Shown here one piece after another: positions 48,398 through 57,539 of a stretch of 62,500 nt of DNA. How positions within the stretch are numbered: the stretch's first letter is position 1; each line of letters starts with the position of its first letter. Source of the stretch: Symbiodinium natans (Eukaryota; Sar; Dinophyceae; Suessiales; Symbiodiniaceae); contig CAJNDS010002073.1 in NCBI GenBank assembly GCA_905221605.1, positions 155,717-218,216 of the forward strand. The letters are read 5' to 3'. Position numbers and translations under genes: made by a program. Below the pieces are notes generated by a model, which worked only from the letters and a program-made list of their open reading frames with translations, was not told where the DNA came from and did not search any database.

Positions 48398-48585
48398 CTA
48401 AGGGTAGTTGCATGGGCCCTTTCATGTGGTCCCTACCCTCCTTCAAAGGGTTCTGAAGTCTGGGCCCTGAATCTTGTATTGGGTATATAAGGGTTTAGGG
48501 TTTAGGGTTTGGGGTTTAGGGTTTAGGGTTGATCAGGGGTCCCCCTTTAAGGGCCCATACTAAGGGACCATGGAACTACCCTTAG
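48398..48585. repeat. Family H element carrying a telomeric tract
   Basis: Ends CTAAGGGTAGTTGCATGGGC and CCATGGAACTACCCTTAG are inverted. GGGTATATAAGGG runs into five or six TTTAGGG units (48491-48530), then TTGATCAGGGGTCCCC resumes the element. Confidence 0.88.
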
Positions 48586-48624
48586 AATTTCTTGCGGAGT
48601 ACTTTATACGAGGCCAACCGCTCC

Positions 48625-48726
48625 TTGAGGGTCCATGTACCTCGTTGCTAAATACTTGGGCCTAAGAGGCCCACGTAGGAAGTAATTTAAGGCACAAGTA
48701 TTCCCTATTCAGGTACATGGACCCTT
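48625..48726. repeat. Family A element
   Basis: TGAGGGTCCATGTACCTCGT at the left, TTCAGGTACATGGACCCTTG at the right. Confidence 0.88.
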
Positions 48727-48866
48727 GCACCCCTTCAGTGGAGTTTGAGGCAGCAAACGGCTGCTTTAAGAAGAACGAACTGTCTCAACTCCGCCTGTTT
48801 GCTGCACAGATTCAAGCTTGAATCCTCGCCCGTCGCTCCTAGGGAACCTGTCGTAAGGTCGAAGAG

Positions 48867-49035
48867 AAGTTACATGGGTTTAGGGTTTAGGGTTTAGGGT
48901 TTAGGGGTTAGGGCCCTTAATACGGTTCCTTGACTCCCTTACAGGGTTCTGCCTTGGGTTGTATAGGGTATATAAGGGGTATATAAGGCGTCCCCTTTCA
49001 AGGTACTATACTAAGGAACCATGCAACTACCCTAA
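48867..49035. repeat. Family H element carrying a telomeric tract at a GGG/CCC centre
   Basis: GTTACATGGG is followed by five TTTAGGG-type units (48879-48913) and then CCCTTAATACGG. Other copies read GTTACATGGGCCCTTT without a break. The right end CCATGCAACTACCCTAAG is intact. Confidence 0.88.
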
Positions 49036-49077
49036 GATACATGGTCACCTATCCAAAATGAGGTCCCTTTTGCGGTC

Positions 49078-49152
49078 CTTATGATAAGGCGGGCCCTCTC
49101 ATTTAGGGGGCCCAAAAAAGGGACCATCATCTAGATCATTTAGAGAACTGGC
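49078..49152. repeat. Family N element
   Basis: ATAAGGCGGGCCCTCTCATT, GGGCCCAAAAAAGGGACCAT and AGAGAACTGGCTG; similar blocks at 52624-52685. Confidence 0.55.
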
Positions 49153-49388
49153 TGTGGTAAGGGATGATTTCTAAGGGCTCTTCTCCGTGAAGCCCTTACC
49201 GAGCAAACCCTATACCCTAAACGCTTAGGGTTTCGGGTTTCGGGTTCAGGGTTCAACTTAACAGTCTTTAAACCCTAAGCCCTGTACCCCAAGCACGGTT
49301 CAAGCATTCTGTGATCCAGTCCGGGCACGGACAAGATTTCCGTGCGTCGCCTTTTTCAAGTTGGGATTCCAGGCCCGAACCTATACTA

Positions 49389-49530
49389 GGGGTTTAGGGT
49401 TTAGGGTTTAGGGTTTAGGGCTAGGACCCAGAGTAGGCCCTCCCTTATTCCCTGTTTGTTGGAGTTTAGGTTCCCTTCGAAGCCCCTTAAAAGGGCACCC
49501 TTTGTATTCCTAGGTTTCTCTTGGGTCTAG
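49389..49530 (+). repeat. TTTAGGG tract joined to a family E element
   Basis: Five heptamers end TTTAGGG|CTAGGACCCAGAG, the family E left terminus. The element runs to TTTCTCTTGGGTCTAG at 49530. The same junction occurs at 55694. Confidence 0.85.
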
Positions 49531-49878
49531 TAGAATACTATAGTCTTGTTTAGGGTTTCGGTGTAGGGTTTTGGGTTAACCCACGATAGAGCAATATTTG
49601 AATTTCCGTTTCTTCTCTGGTTGGAAGAGGAGTATAGGAACAAGTCAGGTTTCAATGCTCAGACCCGCAACATGTGGGGTTCAGGTACCACAAACCCTAA
49701 GGCCCCCAACACCCTTAGGTTCGTGTGTTGGACAGAGTTCCCACACAGAGTGGGGTTTCAGGGTTTAGGGTTACTTCCGACCGCGTCTCCCACCTAAAGC
49801 CTAAAGCTTAAGGCCTGAACCCTAAATCCCAAAGGCCGTCCTCCTTCAGAGACGAGAGCCCGTTTCTGTTTCATATGT

Positions 49879-49966
49879 AGGGTTTAGGGTTTAGGGTATA
49901 GGGTTTAGGGTTTAGGGTTTCGGGTACGAGATCTAGGGTTTAGGTATTTGGGGTTTGGGTTTTGGG
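49879..49966 (+). repeat. Degenerate TTTAGGG tract
   Basis: Ten units with TATAGGG, TTTCGGG and TTTGGGG variants; leads into the family A half copy. Confidence 0.9.
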
Positions 49967-50030
49967 CCCCAAGGGTCATGTACCTAAATAGGGAACACTT
50001 GGGGCTCAAAGTACCTCCATGCCTAAATTT
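49967..50030. repeat. Family A left half, second subtype
   Basis: CCCCAAGGGTCATGTACCTA, AATAGGGAACACTTGG and CAAAGTACCTCC. The right arm is missing. Confidence 0.7.
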
Positions 50031-50125
50031 AAGAGCCTCCGGCTCAAGCCGCCGACCCCGCTGGAGCATAGTTGAGACCCGCTCGCATGGAAGATCATCC
50101 CCGGCAGAGTTCTGTGAATCGTTTG

Positions 50126-50487
50126 GGGGGGGGTAGGGGGTAGCACCAGGACAAGCTCAAGCCAAAAAGACAGGTGGGTGGGGGTGGGGGGGGGAGGGGG
50201 GGGGGGTGGGGGGGGGGGGGGGTGGGGTTTTGGGGGGGGGGGGGGGGGGGTTGGGGGGGGGGGGGGGGGGGGGGGGGGGGTGTGGGGGGTGGGGGGGGGG
50301 GTGTGGGGGGGGGGGGGGGGGGGGGGTGGGGGGGGGGGGGGGGGGGGGTAGGGGGGGGGCAGGGGGGGGTAAGGCGGGAAAACGCTGATTTTGCTGAGGG
50401 CGCCCCTACCCCCCCGTGCTGAACCCCCTGTTTACGCTGTGCGGGTGGCGCGGTCCTCCACGAAAAAATTGTGCACCGACCCCCCCC

Positions 50488-50545
<58 letters not shown>
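50126..50545. repeat. Long poly-G block facing a long poly-C block
   Basis: G-runs broken only by single T, A or C (50126-50370), about 105 unique bases, then about 65 C (50480-50544). The two blocks are complementary. Gly-rich and Pro-rich frames up to 164 codons are artefacts. Homopolymers this long are also prone to sequencing error. Confidence 0.97.
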
Positions 50546-50611
50546 CGTTTTAAGGAGGGAAAGAGGGAGGTTTCACCTCCTTTTCCCATCCAACACGCCG
50601 CCAGGGTCGGC

Positions 50612-50668
50612 GGACCCTAAACCCTAAACCCTAAACCCTGAACCCTGAACCCTGAACCCTGAACCCTT
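50612..50668 (-). repeat. CCCTAAA then CCCTGAA tract
   Basis: Three CCCTAAA units followed by four CCCTGAA units. Confidence 0.93.
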
Positions 50669-50864
50669 TTTAGGTTTAGCAGGCTTTGGTGACGCCTGGA
50701 TCGCCAACACTTCGGCGAATGTTGCACTTGAAGTCGCGCGGCCAAAGTCGGAGCTCATGCCTGCGAATGCTTGGGGCATTGTTTCAGGGTTTAGGGTTTT
50801 AGGGTTTAGGGTTTAGGTTTGGTGTTCGGCTGTTCCGGTGGGATGTTGGGTGGTCCAGGGCTTA

Positions 50865-51000
50865 GGGTTTAGCACTTGAGGCTTCAGGTTAGGGTATCAG
50901 GGTATTAGGGACTCAGGGTTTTAGGGTTTAGGGTTTAGGGTTTAGGGTTTAGCGCTTAGGGTTGAAGGTTAGGGTATCAGGGTATTAGGGATTCAGGGAT
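50865..51000 (+). repeat. 80-bp tandem duplication around a telomeric tract
   Basis: AGGTTAGGGTATCAGGGTAT, TAGGGA(C/T)TCAGGG occurs at 50886 and 50966 with one mismatch. Four TTTAGGG units (50929-50953) lie between, and TTTAGC(A/G)CTT precedes both. Confidence 0.88.
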
Positions 51001-51138
51001 TTGGTTTAGGGTAATTCGGATGCCCTGGGCCCAGGGTGGAACCCTCTCAGTCAGGCATGCGGCAGCGGCACACGTTGAACATTCGGATGAAGTCTTCGGA
51101 CGCCTTTATCACATGAGTTCCGTATTATCCTGTTCATG

Positions 51139-51207
51139 GGGTTTAGGGAGTTTTGGGTTTAGGGTTTTGGGTTTATAGGGTTTATAGGGTTTTGGGTTTA
51201 GGGTTAC
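51139..51207 (+). repeat. TTTAGGG/TTTATAGGG/TTTTGGG tract
   Basis: Mixed units including two TTTATAGGG. Confidence 0.88.
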
Positions 51208-51309
51208 GGGAGGGAGGGATGGAAGCTGGGTGGGGGACCTGCTATGATTGGCGCGAGGAGGCTTAACCCACAAGCCCTCGGCCCTACTTTAAGAAGCTAA
51301 ACCCTTCCC

Positions 51310-51413
51310 CCCAAGGGTCCAGTATACCTACATAGGGAACCGCCTGTGCCTTAGGTTCCCTGCCATGTAGGGACTTTGTTGCCCAAGTGTATAATGAGGT
51401 ACATGGACCCATA
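51310..51413. repeat. Family A element, second subtype
   Basis: CCAAGGGTCCAGTATACCTA at the left, AATGAGGTACATGGACCC at the right, centre CCATGTAGGGACTTTG. Confidence 0.85.
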
Positions 51414-51419
51414 GCAGCC

Positions 51420-52090
51420 GGGTAAGCTAAACCCTAAACCCTAAAGGATCAGCCCACAGTTGACCCACACCACGAAACACAGAAGTCAAACAAACCCTGT
51501 AGGGCTTTGACCCTGAACCTGTGGAGGTTGCTCGGGGCATACAGCGTACCCCAAACCCTGCAGCAAAGCACGCGCACCACTTATATAGCTTCGGGTTGAG
51601 GATTTCGAGTTTAGTGTTTTTGTGATGGGGTAGGAGTATGAGCCTTCAGGAATCCTTGTGCAACAACGCAGTTCCGAAACCGAAGACTTCTTCTGGGGAG
51701 TCTGCGAGGGTCATCACCCCTGGCTGATGCTTCCCAGTTCATGAAATTTCATCAAAAAGTAGGGGTGCCCTCTTGCTCTAGGAGCCCCCAAGTACGTTCG
51801 GGGATGCTCGGAGTCATGACTGTGTCTATAGTATCCGATGGGGGTATACTGTCTTTTCTGAACCACAGCCCTCAACCTAACCCCTCCCTACTTGTTCTTG
51901 TCCGCAAAAACCCGAACTACAACCACCATTGACCCTGGTCCCTGCAACCTAGACCCCAAGCCTTCAACACAAAAGGAAGCACCGGTTGCAGTCTTTTCCA
52001 TCCACCCTTGCGACCGCTGGATATCGGCGCTCCCATCAAGTTTTGGATAGTGCTCTGCCATGGCGTCCCTGGCAATTGAAGATATCAGCT
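51420..52090. other. Mostly unique DNA, no gene recognised
   Basis: Two CCCTAAA units at 51429-51443 only. A 63-codon plus-strand frame (51741-51932) has no known similarity. Confidence 0.4.
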
Positions 52091-52092
52091 CA

Positions 52093-52208
52093 CCCTAAGG
52101 GCCCATGTTGCCCATGTTAGGTGTAGTTTTTTGGGCCCTAAAGCTACTGTATGGTAACCCCTTTAAGGCCCAAAAGTATATACTACAGAGGTACATGGAC
52201 CCTTAGGG
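52093..52208. repeat. Family A element
   Basis: CCCTAAGGGCCCATGTTGCC at the left, GAGGTACATGGACCCTTAGGG at the right, loop GCTACTGTATGGTAACCCC. Confidence 0.92.
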
Positions 52209-52310
52209 TCAGGGAAGTCGAAGATCTCGACATCTCGAGCGTCTTTGTCTACGGCCTCTCACGTGAACCTGGACTCTGCCTCCCTTTTAAAGGTTCCCCA
52301 TGTGCTCAAT

Positions 52311-52395
52311 TAGGGTTTAGGGTTTTCGGGTTTAGGGTTTAGTTAGGGTTGTAGGGTTTAGGGTTTTAGGGTGTAGGGTTCAGGTGTAGGGTCTC
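52311..52395 (+). repeat. Degenerate TTTAGGG tract
   Basis: TTTTCGGG, GTTGTAGGG and GTGTAGGG variants. Confidence 0.88.
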
Positions 52396-52562
52396 AGCCC
52401 TAACGACACCACACGCGCACAACCGGTAAGCCCTACACAAGTCAGCCACTTTTAAAGCTACCCCTTGTGCCTTGGTGAGTTCAGCCCCTACGTTTGGGGC
52501 TTATAGGGCTATAAACCCAAAGGGTTGTAAACCCCACACCGTAATCCCTAAACTCTGTGTCC

Positions 52563-52850
52563 ACCCTAAACCCTAAACCCTAAACCCTAAACCCACGTTC
52601 AGATGTGGACTTGACGACGTCCTAAGAATAAGGCGGCCCCTCTTATATAGGGTTCCCAAAAAGGGACCATGACTTAAAGAACTGATCATATATAAATACA
52701 AATGTGTATATATATATATATATATATCTTATTCCCTTCGAAGGGTGCTATGAGTACCCTAAACCCTAAAAACGAAACCCTAAACCCTAAACCCGACACC
52801 CTAAACCCTGAACCCTGGCTAAACCCTAAACCCGAAACCTCAACCCTAAC
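52563..52850. repeat. CCCTAAA tracts, family N copy and TA run
   Basis: 52563-52594 is CCCTAAA. 52624-52685 is family N (AATAAGGCGGCCCCTCTTAT ... AAAGAACTGATC). 52690-52728 is a TA run. 52757-52850 is CCCTAAA with CCCGAAA variants. Confidence 0.8.
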
Positions 52851-52985
52851 CTGTGCTTGGCTCTCGCGGAGCAGTTTCACGGTGGTCCCCGCACAGGTCT
52901 GTTGGGCCTGGCACGCGAAAACGCGAGGAGCGAGGAAGCGAGGGCCCTCTGTTGGGCGGTGAAAAAAAGTGCGCGTCTAGGCTTG

Positions 52986-53068
52986 GGGTTTAGGGTTTAG
53001 GGCTTAGGGTTTAGGGTTTAGGGTTTAGGGTTTAGGGTTTAGGGTTTAGGGTTTAGGGTTGATAGGGC
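52986..53068 (+). repeat. Telomeric tract TTTAGGG
   Basis: Ten units, one CTTAGGG, ending TTGATAGGGCTTGGGG. Confidence 0.95.
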
Positions 53069-53295
53069 TTGGGGTTTAGGTTTTGGGGGCTTACGGGCTT
53101 AGGGGCTTAAGTTTTTCACCCCTGTGTGCCCGAACAAGGCTCCGAGGGGCCGAGTGGGACTGGGAGCCCCGGAGGCTTTCGCCTTCAAATCTCCGCCCTT
53201 ATAAGTTAACTTGGCAAACTGAAGCCCTCAACCCGAAGCCCTGGAACCTTGGGCACCCTCCAATTCCTGGGGGTTTTGGCGTGGAGACTTCAGGG

Positions 53296-53355
53296 TTTCC
53301 TAAACCCCAAACACCAAACCCTAAACCCTAAACCGTAAACCCTACACACACACAC
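53296..53355 (-). repeat. CCCTAAA tract with CA run
   Basis: Six units, some CCCCAAA, followed by ACACACACACAC. Confidence 0.9.
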
Positions 53356-53446
53356 ACTGGATCCGGGGTGGTTCGGGATTTCCGGCGCGGAGGTCGGCAG
53401 CTGCCGGCCGTCGAAGCCAACTTGGCCCGAACCCAACGCTCTTAAA

Positions 53447-53512
53447 GGGTTTAGGGTTTAGGGTTTAGGGAACCCCGAACCCTAAACCCCAAACTCTGAA
53501 CCCTAAACCCTG
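53447..53512. repeat. Head-to-head telomeric junction
   Basis: Three TTTAGGG units end ...TTTAGGGAACCCCGAACC and continue as CCCTAAA/CCCCAAA. Orientation reverses with two or three spacer bases, like a telomere-telomere joint. Confidence 0.93.
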
Positions 53513-53578
53513 AGAGCTTCTTGTTATGGAGTATGCTGGGTGTTCTGAATTGTCCTGTGTGGGCCTGATGAGAAAGAG

Positions 53579-53834
53579 GTAGGGTTTAGGGTTTAGGGTA
53601 TAGAGTTTAGGGTTTAGGAGTGAAGCGTCGTTGGCTTAGGGTCGTGCCTGCAGAAGCACAATGAGTGTGTCGAGCGTTCCAGCTCATGACACACCCGAGC
53701 TTGACCTCTCCTGCAGGCCGGCTCCACCCAAGTCCGAACCCCAAACCCCAAGCCCTACATGCTAAACGCTAAACCCTAAACCCTAAACCCTAAACCCTAA
53801 ACCCTACACCCTAAACCCTAAACCCTAAACCCTA
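53579..53834. repeat. TTTAGGG then CCCTAAA tracts
   Basis: 53579-53620 is TTTAGGG with TATAGAG. 53739-53834 is CCCTAAA with GCTAAA and CCCTACA units. Confidence 0.92.
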
Positions 53835-54465
53835 TCATATTCAGATGCCAAAGCCCCCTCAGACCTAAAAGGCAACCCAAGTTCTGAGTGGGCAGCTTTG
53901 GCGTCGAACGCTAAACCCCAGGTAATCGTATGGCGGGTGTACAAGGTTTATAAGTCCTCAGAGGATCGGCAAGGAATTTCTGGAGTGATCAGAGACCACT
54001 TCATTAGGTTTATAGGAACTCTCAAATAATGTTGACTTCGCATTAATAAACCCCCCCCCCCCCCCTTCATTGATCAATCTCTCCGGCCAGGGCCTCCTCA
54101 ATACTGTTCGCCTAAATCCTGGTAGGACGTACTATTAGTTTTAGTATTAGGTAGTAGCACCACGCCCGTAAAACCCGGATTTCCCGGGTCGGATTTTACA
54201 ATTGTGGCGGGCTACACTATTGTGTTCCGGCAGCGGGATTTTACAATTGCGGGTGGATCCACTAATGTGAAGTCAACATTATGTGTATATCTAGAAGGTA
54301 TTTGTGCATATAAGGTGAGTCTATTCGTACATACATATATATATATATATGTGTGCGTAGAATAAATTGCAGTTATGTGCTGAACCATATTATTCATACA
54401 TATGAACCCCAGGGCTCCCAGTATACAACATCACCTACATTGGGGTCTAGAGTCTGTACATAATA
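53835..54465. other. Unique DNA with duplicated words
   Basis: GATTTTACAATTG followed by (T/C)GGGT or GGCGGG occurs twice (about 54190 and 54237), CCGGATTTCCCGGGTC nearby, and TGAAGTCAACATTATG at 54267 is the inverse of CATAATGTTGACTTC-like 54028-54042. C-run at 54051-54065, TA run at 54330-54350. No gene recognised. Confidence 0.5.
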
Positions 54466-54687
54466 TTAGGGTTTAGGGTTACGGGTTCAGGGTTTAGGGT
54501 TTAGGGTTTAATGACTTTGGGCCATTTGGAGCCTTAGGGGAGTACTTAGACATCCCACGGCCGATTCAATCCTTCAATCTGCCGATGCCAATGTGCATCG
54601 GGCTCATGCTAATCTGCTTTCGAACAGTTTAGGGTTTAGGGTTTAGAATCTGTTCTCCCCCCCCCTCCCTGGCCCATGACCCTCGCA

Positions 54688-54840
54688 TCACCCAAAACCC
54701 TGAACCCTGAAAACCCCAACCCTCAGAGCTCCAAAGCCCAAACCCCAAACCCTACACCCCCTAAACCTTAAACTCTCCCTAAACCCGAAACCCTAAACCC
54801 TAAACCCTAAATCCTAAACCCTAAACCCTAAACCCTAACC
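54688..54840 (-). repeat. Degenerate then clean CCCTAAA tract
   Basis: CCCTGAA, CCCCAAC and CCCTACA in the left half, eight good units at the right. Confidence 0.92.
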
Positions 54841-54939
54841 CCCTTAGCTGAGAAGGGTTTCGGCTACCGGAGCTTCGGGCGACCTTGGGCTGGTTCCAGA
54901 GCCCTGAAGCCATGAAACCCTGCTTACGGGTGTTCAGGG

Positions 54940-55010
54940 TTTAGGGTTTAGGGTTTAGGGCGTTCAGGGTTTTGGGCTTAGGGGTTGAGGGTTTAGGGTT
55001 TAAGGTTGCC
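54940..55010 (+). repeat. TTTAGGG tract
   Basis: Two clusters around GGGCGTTCAGGG. Confidence 0.85.
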
Positions 55011-55210
55011 TGAGCTTTTTTTCGGTTCAGGGTGCAGGGTTTAGAGTTCAGGCTGCGCAGGGTTTCGGGCTTAATGTGTGGGGCTCTGGCAGGTTCTGGG
55101 CTGCTAAACATAACAGTGTGCAGCTGCCGCTTCGCGCTTTTTGGGGCCTCTGTAAAAAAGAGGGCATAATTCTTAACAGTCCATTAAACCAGGAGCCTTG
55201 GCTTTCTAGG

Positions 55211-55277
55211 AACCCTAAACCCTAAACCCTAAACCCTAAACCCTAAACCCTAAACCCTAAACCCTAAACCCTAAACC
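55211..55277 (-). repeat. Telomeric tract, 9 CCCTAAA
   Basis: Perfect units ending CCCTAAACCGC. Confidence 0.97.
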
Positions 55278-55404
55278 GCAATTCTTGCTCTCCACAGGCC
55301 GGAGAGACGCGGCGAGCAGCTGCAAACCTTTTCCTTTTGGGAGCTCCACCAAAAGTTGGCGGAGCGGTACGTGCCTTGACCAGCATCCGTTAGACCCTAG
55401 TAGC

Positions 55405-55484
55405 CCTAAACCCTAAACCCTAAACCCTGAACCCTGAACCCTAAACCCTAAACCCTAAACCCTAGCTAAACCCCCCCCCCCCCT
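55405..55484 (-). repeat. CCCTAAA tract and C-run
   Basis: Eight units, two CCCTGAA, then CTAGCTAAA and a run of C. Confidence 0.93.
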
Positions 55485-55664
55485 CCCCAAACTTCTAGAC
55501 CCCGAAGCCTCCAGACCCTAAACCTAAATCCTTAAGCAGTGAATCCCGCGTCTTCCCCCTGCAAAATCCCTTGCAGGGCAAGAAAAGGGATTTAGGATAT
55601 CGGGCCGCCAAGCCTCACCCAAGGACCTAAACCCTCAACCTAGGTACCCTAGTTCCCTCTTCAG

Positions 55665-55896
55665 GGTTTAGGTTTTAGAGTTTAGGGTTTAGGGCTAGGA
55701 CCCAAACTAGGCCCTTATTTAATTCTTTATAGCTTAAGTTCCCTTATAAGCCCCTTTGGCGCAGGGTTTACGGTGCTAGTGAGCCGCAAGCCGTAGTCTA
55801 AGAACTTATCCCCTTTTTGTTGGGTTTAGGTTCCCTTATAATTCCCTTGAAACCAATAGGGCACCCTTTGTATTCCTAGGTTGCTCTTGAGTCTGG
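55665..55896 (+). repeat. TTTAGGG tract joined to a family E element
   Basis: TTTAGGG|CTAGGACCCAAAC repeats the junction at 49420. The element contains an internal duplication (TTCCCTTATAAGCCCCTTT and TTCCCTTATAATTCCCTTG) around about 75 foreign bases, and ends TTGCTCTTGAGTCTGG. Confidence 0.8.
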
Positions 55897-56033
55897 TAAC
55901 TCCACGTAAGGAATATACCTTACACCATCCGCCGTGGATCCTGATTATGATTGAAAGCATAATCCTCGGCTTCCCGCTTGTTAACCCATTGAATCTATGA
56001 CATTATGAATCCTAAATTCAAAGCAAAACTCAA

Positions 56034-56137
56034 TGGGGGTTTACGAAAAAAGGGGCCCCTAGTATAGACCCCCAAGTAAAAAGATTCCCTTGTAATACGG
56101 ACCCCAATAAGGTGCCCCTCATTTCGGAAACACCCAT
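56034..56137. repeat. Family G element, complete copy
   Basis: TGGGGGTTTACGAAAAAAGG at the left and CTCATTTCGGAAACACCCA at the right. The centre is ACCCCCAAGTAAAAAGATTC. Confidence 0.85.
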
Positions 56138-56256
56138 TTCAGCGTTTTTGGGGTCCTCGAATCCTAGCCTTGTATCCTGAATCCAGCGAATCCAGAACCG
56201 CAACGCAGGGCAAATCCGCATGCATGCCGGTATGTGGTTTAGGTCTTACATAGGGT

Positions 56257-56339
56257 TTAGGGTTTAAGCCTGAACCCTAGACCCTAAACCCTAAACCCTA
56301 AACCCTAAACCCTAAACCCTAAACCCTAAACCCTAAACG
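56257..56339. repeat. Head-to-head telomeric junction, second example
   Basis: TAGGGTTTAGGGTTTAAGCC turns into TGAACCCTAGACCC and eight CCCTAAA units. Confidence 0.9.
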
Positions 56340-56407
56340 CGAACCCCTGGTTTGAGGGGCCTGTTGTCCAGGATGTTATGTTGCCTAGGGTTAAAAATTT
56401 GGGTTGC

Positions 56408-56668
56408 TCTAAGGGTAGGGTAGTTACATGGGCCCTTTATCTTTGTCGTAGTTGGGTAACATTTTACATTTTTAAGGGTACTTAAACCCAATAAGGAATA
56501 TAATTTTAAAATTTTAATACTATCCCAACCATGAACTAGTTATGTGCTCCCTCACTTCCTTTAAAGGGTTCCGAAGCATGGGCCCCTTGGGTTGTAAAGG
56601 GCATAGTAGAAGGATATAAAAGGTTCCCCGTTTAAGGGCCCATGCTGAGGGGCCATGTATCTACCCTA
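56408..56668. repeat. Family H element with nested family F
   Basis: CTAAGGGTAGGGTAGTTACA at the left and GGCCATGTATCTACCCT at the right are family H. The complete family F copy at 56441-56539 lies after CCCTTTAT. TTAT stands on both sides (56437-56440 and 56540-56543). Confidence 0.9.
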
Positions 56669-56703
56669 TCAGAGAGGCGAGTTCATCATGGGCAGGACAT
56701 GTG

Positions 56704-56945
56704 TTTAGGGTTCATGGTTTCGGGGTTGGGGTTTAGGGTTTAGGGTTCGGGTTTAGCGTTTCGGGCTTAGGGTTTAGGGTCCCCTGGGGCTTAGGGTTGC
56801 GAGCACCTCACTCTCTTGAAGCATGGCTTGCGAAGTCCCACTCTTTCAGGGGCTCCTGAGTGGGGGCGAGCTTGGTAGCTGGCTAGGGTTTCGGGTTTAG
56901 GGTTTAAGGGGCTTAGGGTTTCGGGTTTAGGGTTTAAGGGGCTTA
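56704..56945 (+). repeat. Degenerate TTTAGGG with 36-bp duplication
   Basis: 56704-56782 holds variants. At 56886-56945 the unit AGGGTTTCGGGTTTAGGGTT, TAAGGGGCTT occurs twice. Confidence 0.88.
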
Positions 56946-57055
56946 TCCTGGGAGAGGTTCTTGGTTCTTGCATTAGGGTTTTGGGGCTTAGGATGCCCTA
57001 AACCGTAAACCATAAACCCTCGATTTTGGGGCTTAAGATACTGCACCCTAAGCCC

Positions 57056-57178
57056 TAAACCCTAGATCCTAAATCCTAAACCCTAAACCCTAAACCCTAA
57101 ACCCTAAACCCTAAACCCTAAACCCTAAACCCTAAACCCTCAGCCTTACTAAGCCCTGTTGGGGGGGGGGGGGGGTGG
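57056..57178 (-). repeat. CCCTAAA tract and G-run
   Basis: Eleven units (57056-57140), then 17-18 G at 57161-57178. Confidence 0.94.
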
Positions 57179-57283
57179 GGGCACATCGAGGAAGCGGACG
57201 TGCAAACTGGACACCTGAAGCCGCCCAGCGTCAAGAGCCTCGATGCAGCGCAGGCCAAGGCCCGCCGACCTCTCGAAGTGGAG

Positions 57284-57364
57284 GTTTAGGGTTTAGGGTT
57301 TAGGGTTTGGGGTTTAGGGTTTGGGGTTTAGGGTTTAGGGTTTTTGGTTTAGAGTTTTAGGGTT
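57284..57364 (+). repeat. TTTAGGG/TTTGGGG tract
   Basis: Eleven units. Confidence 0.93.
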
Positions 57365-57368
57365 CTTA

Positions 57369-57481
57369 GAAGCTCTTTTGACTTAGTAAGTCGACTTAGT
57401 ATCCCCGAGAGAAACCCTATTAGTTATATCATCCCCATAACACACCTTACTAACCCTACCTACTAAGTCAAGAGAGCTTCC
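57369..57481. repeat. Family O palindromic element
   Basis: GAAGCTCTTTTGACTTAGTA at the left and TACTAAGTCAAGAGAGCTTC at the right pair at 19 of 20 positions. A related right half (CCCCCATAGCCCAACTGATT, ACTTACTAAGTCAAACGGGC) lies at 57660-57732. Confidence 0.85.
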
Positions 57482-57498
57482 AAGTACTGATTGCTCAG

Positions 57499-57499
<1 letters not shown>

Positions 57500-57530
<31 letters not shown>

Positions 57531-57536
57531 AAAAAA
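57500..57536. repeat. Poly-C / poly-A run
   Basis: About 20 C followed by about 16 A, as at 10917. Confidence 0.97.
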
Positions 57537-57539
57537 TGG

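Noticed and set aside
50095-50589. Proline/glycine-rich frame of 164 codons
   Set aside because: Pure translation of poly-G and poly-C runs.
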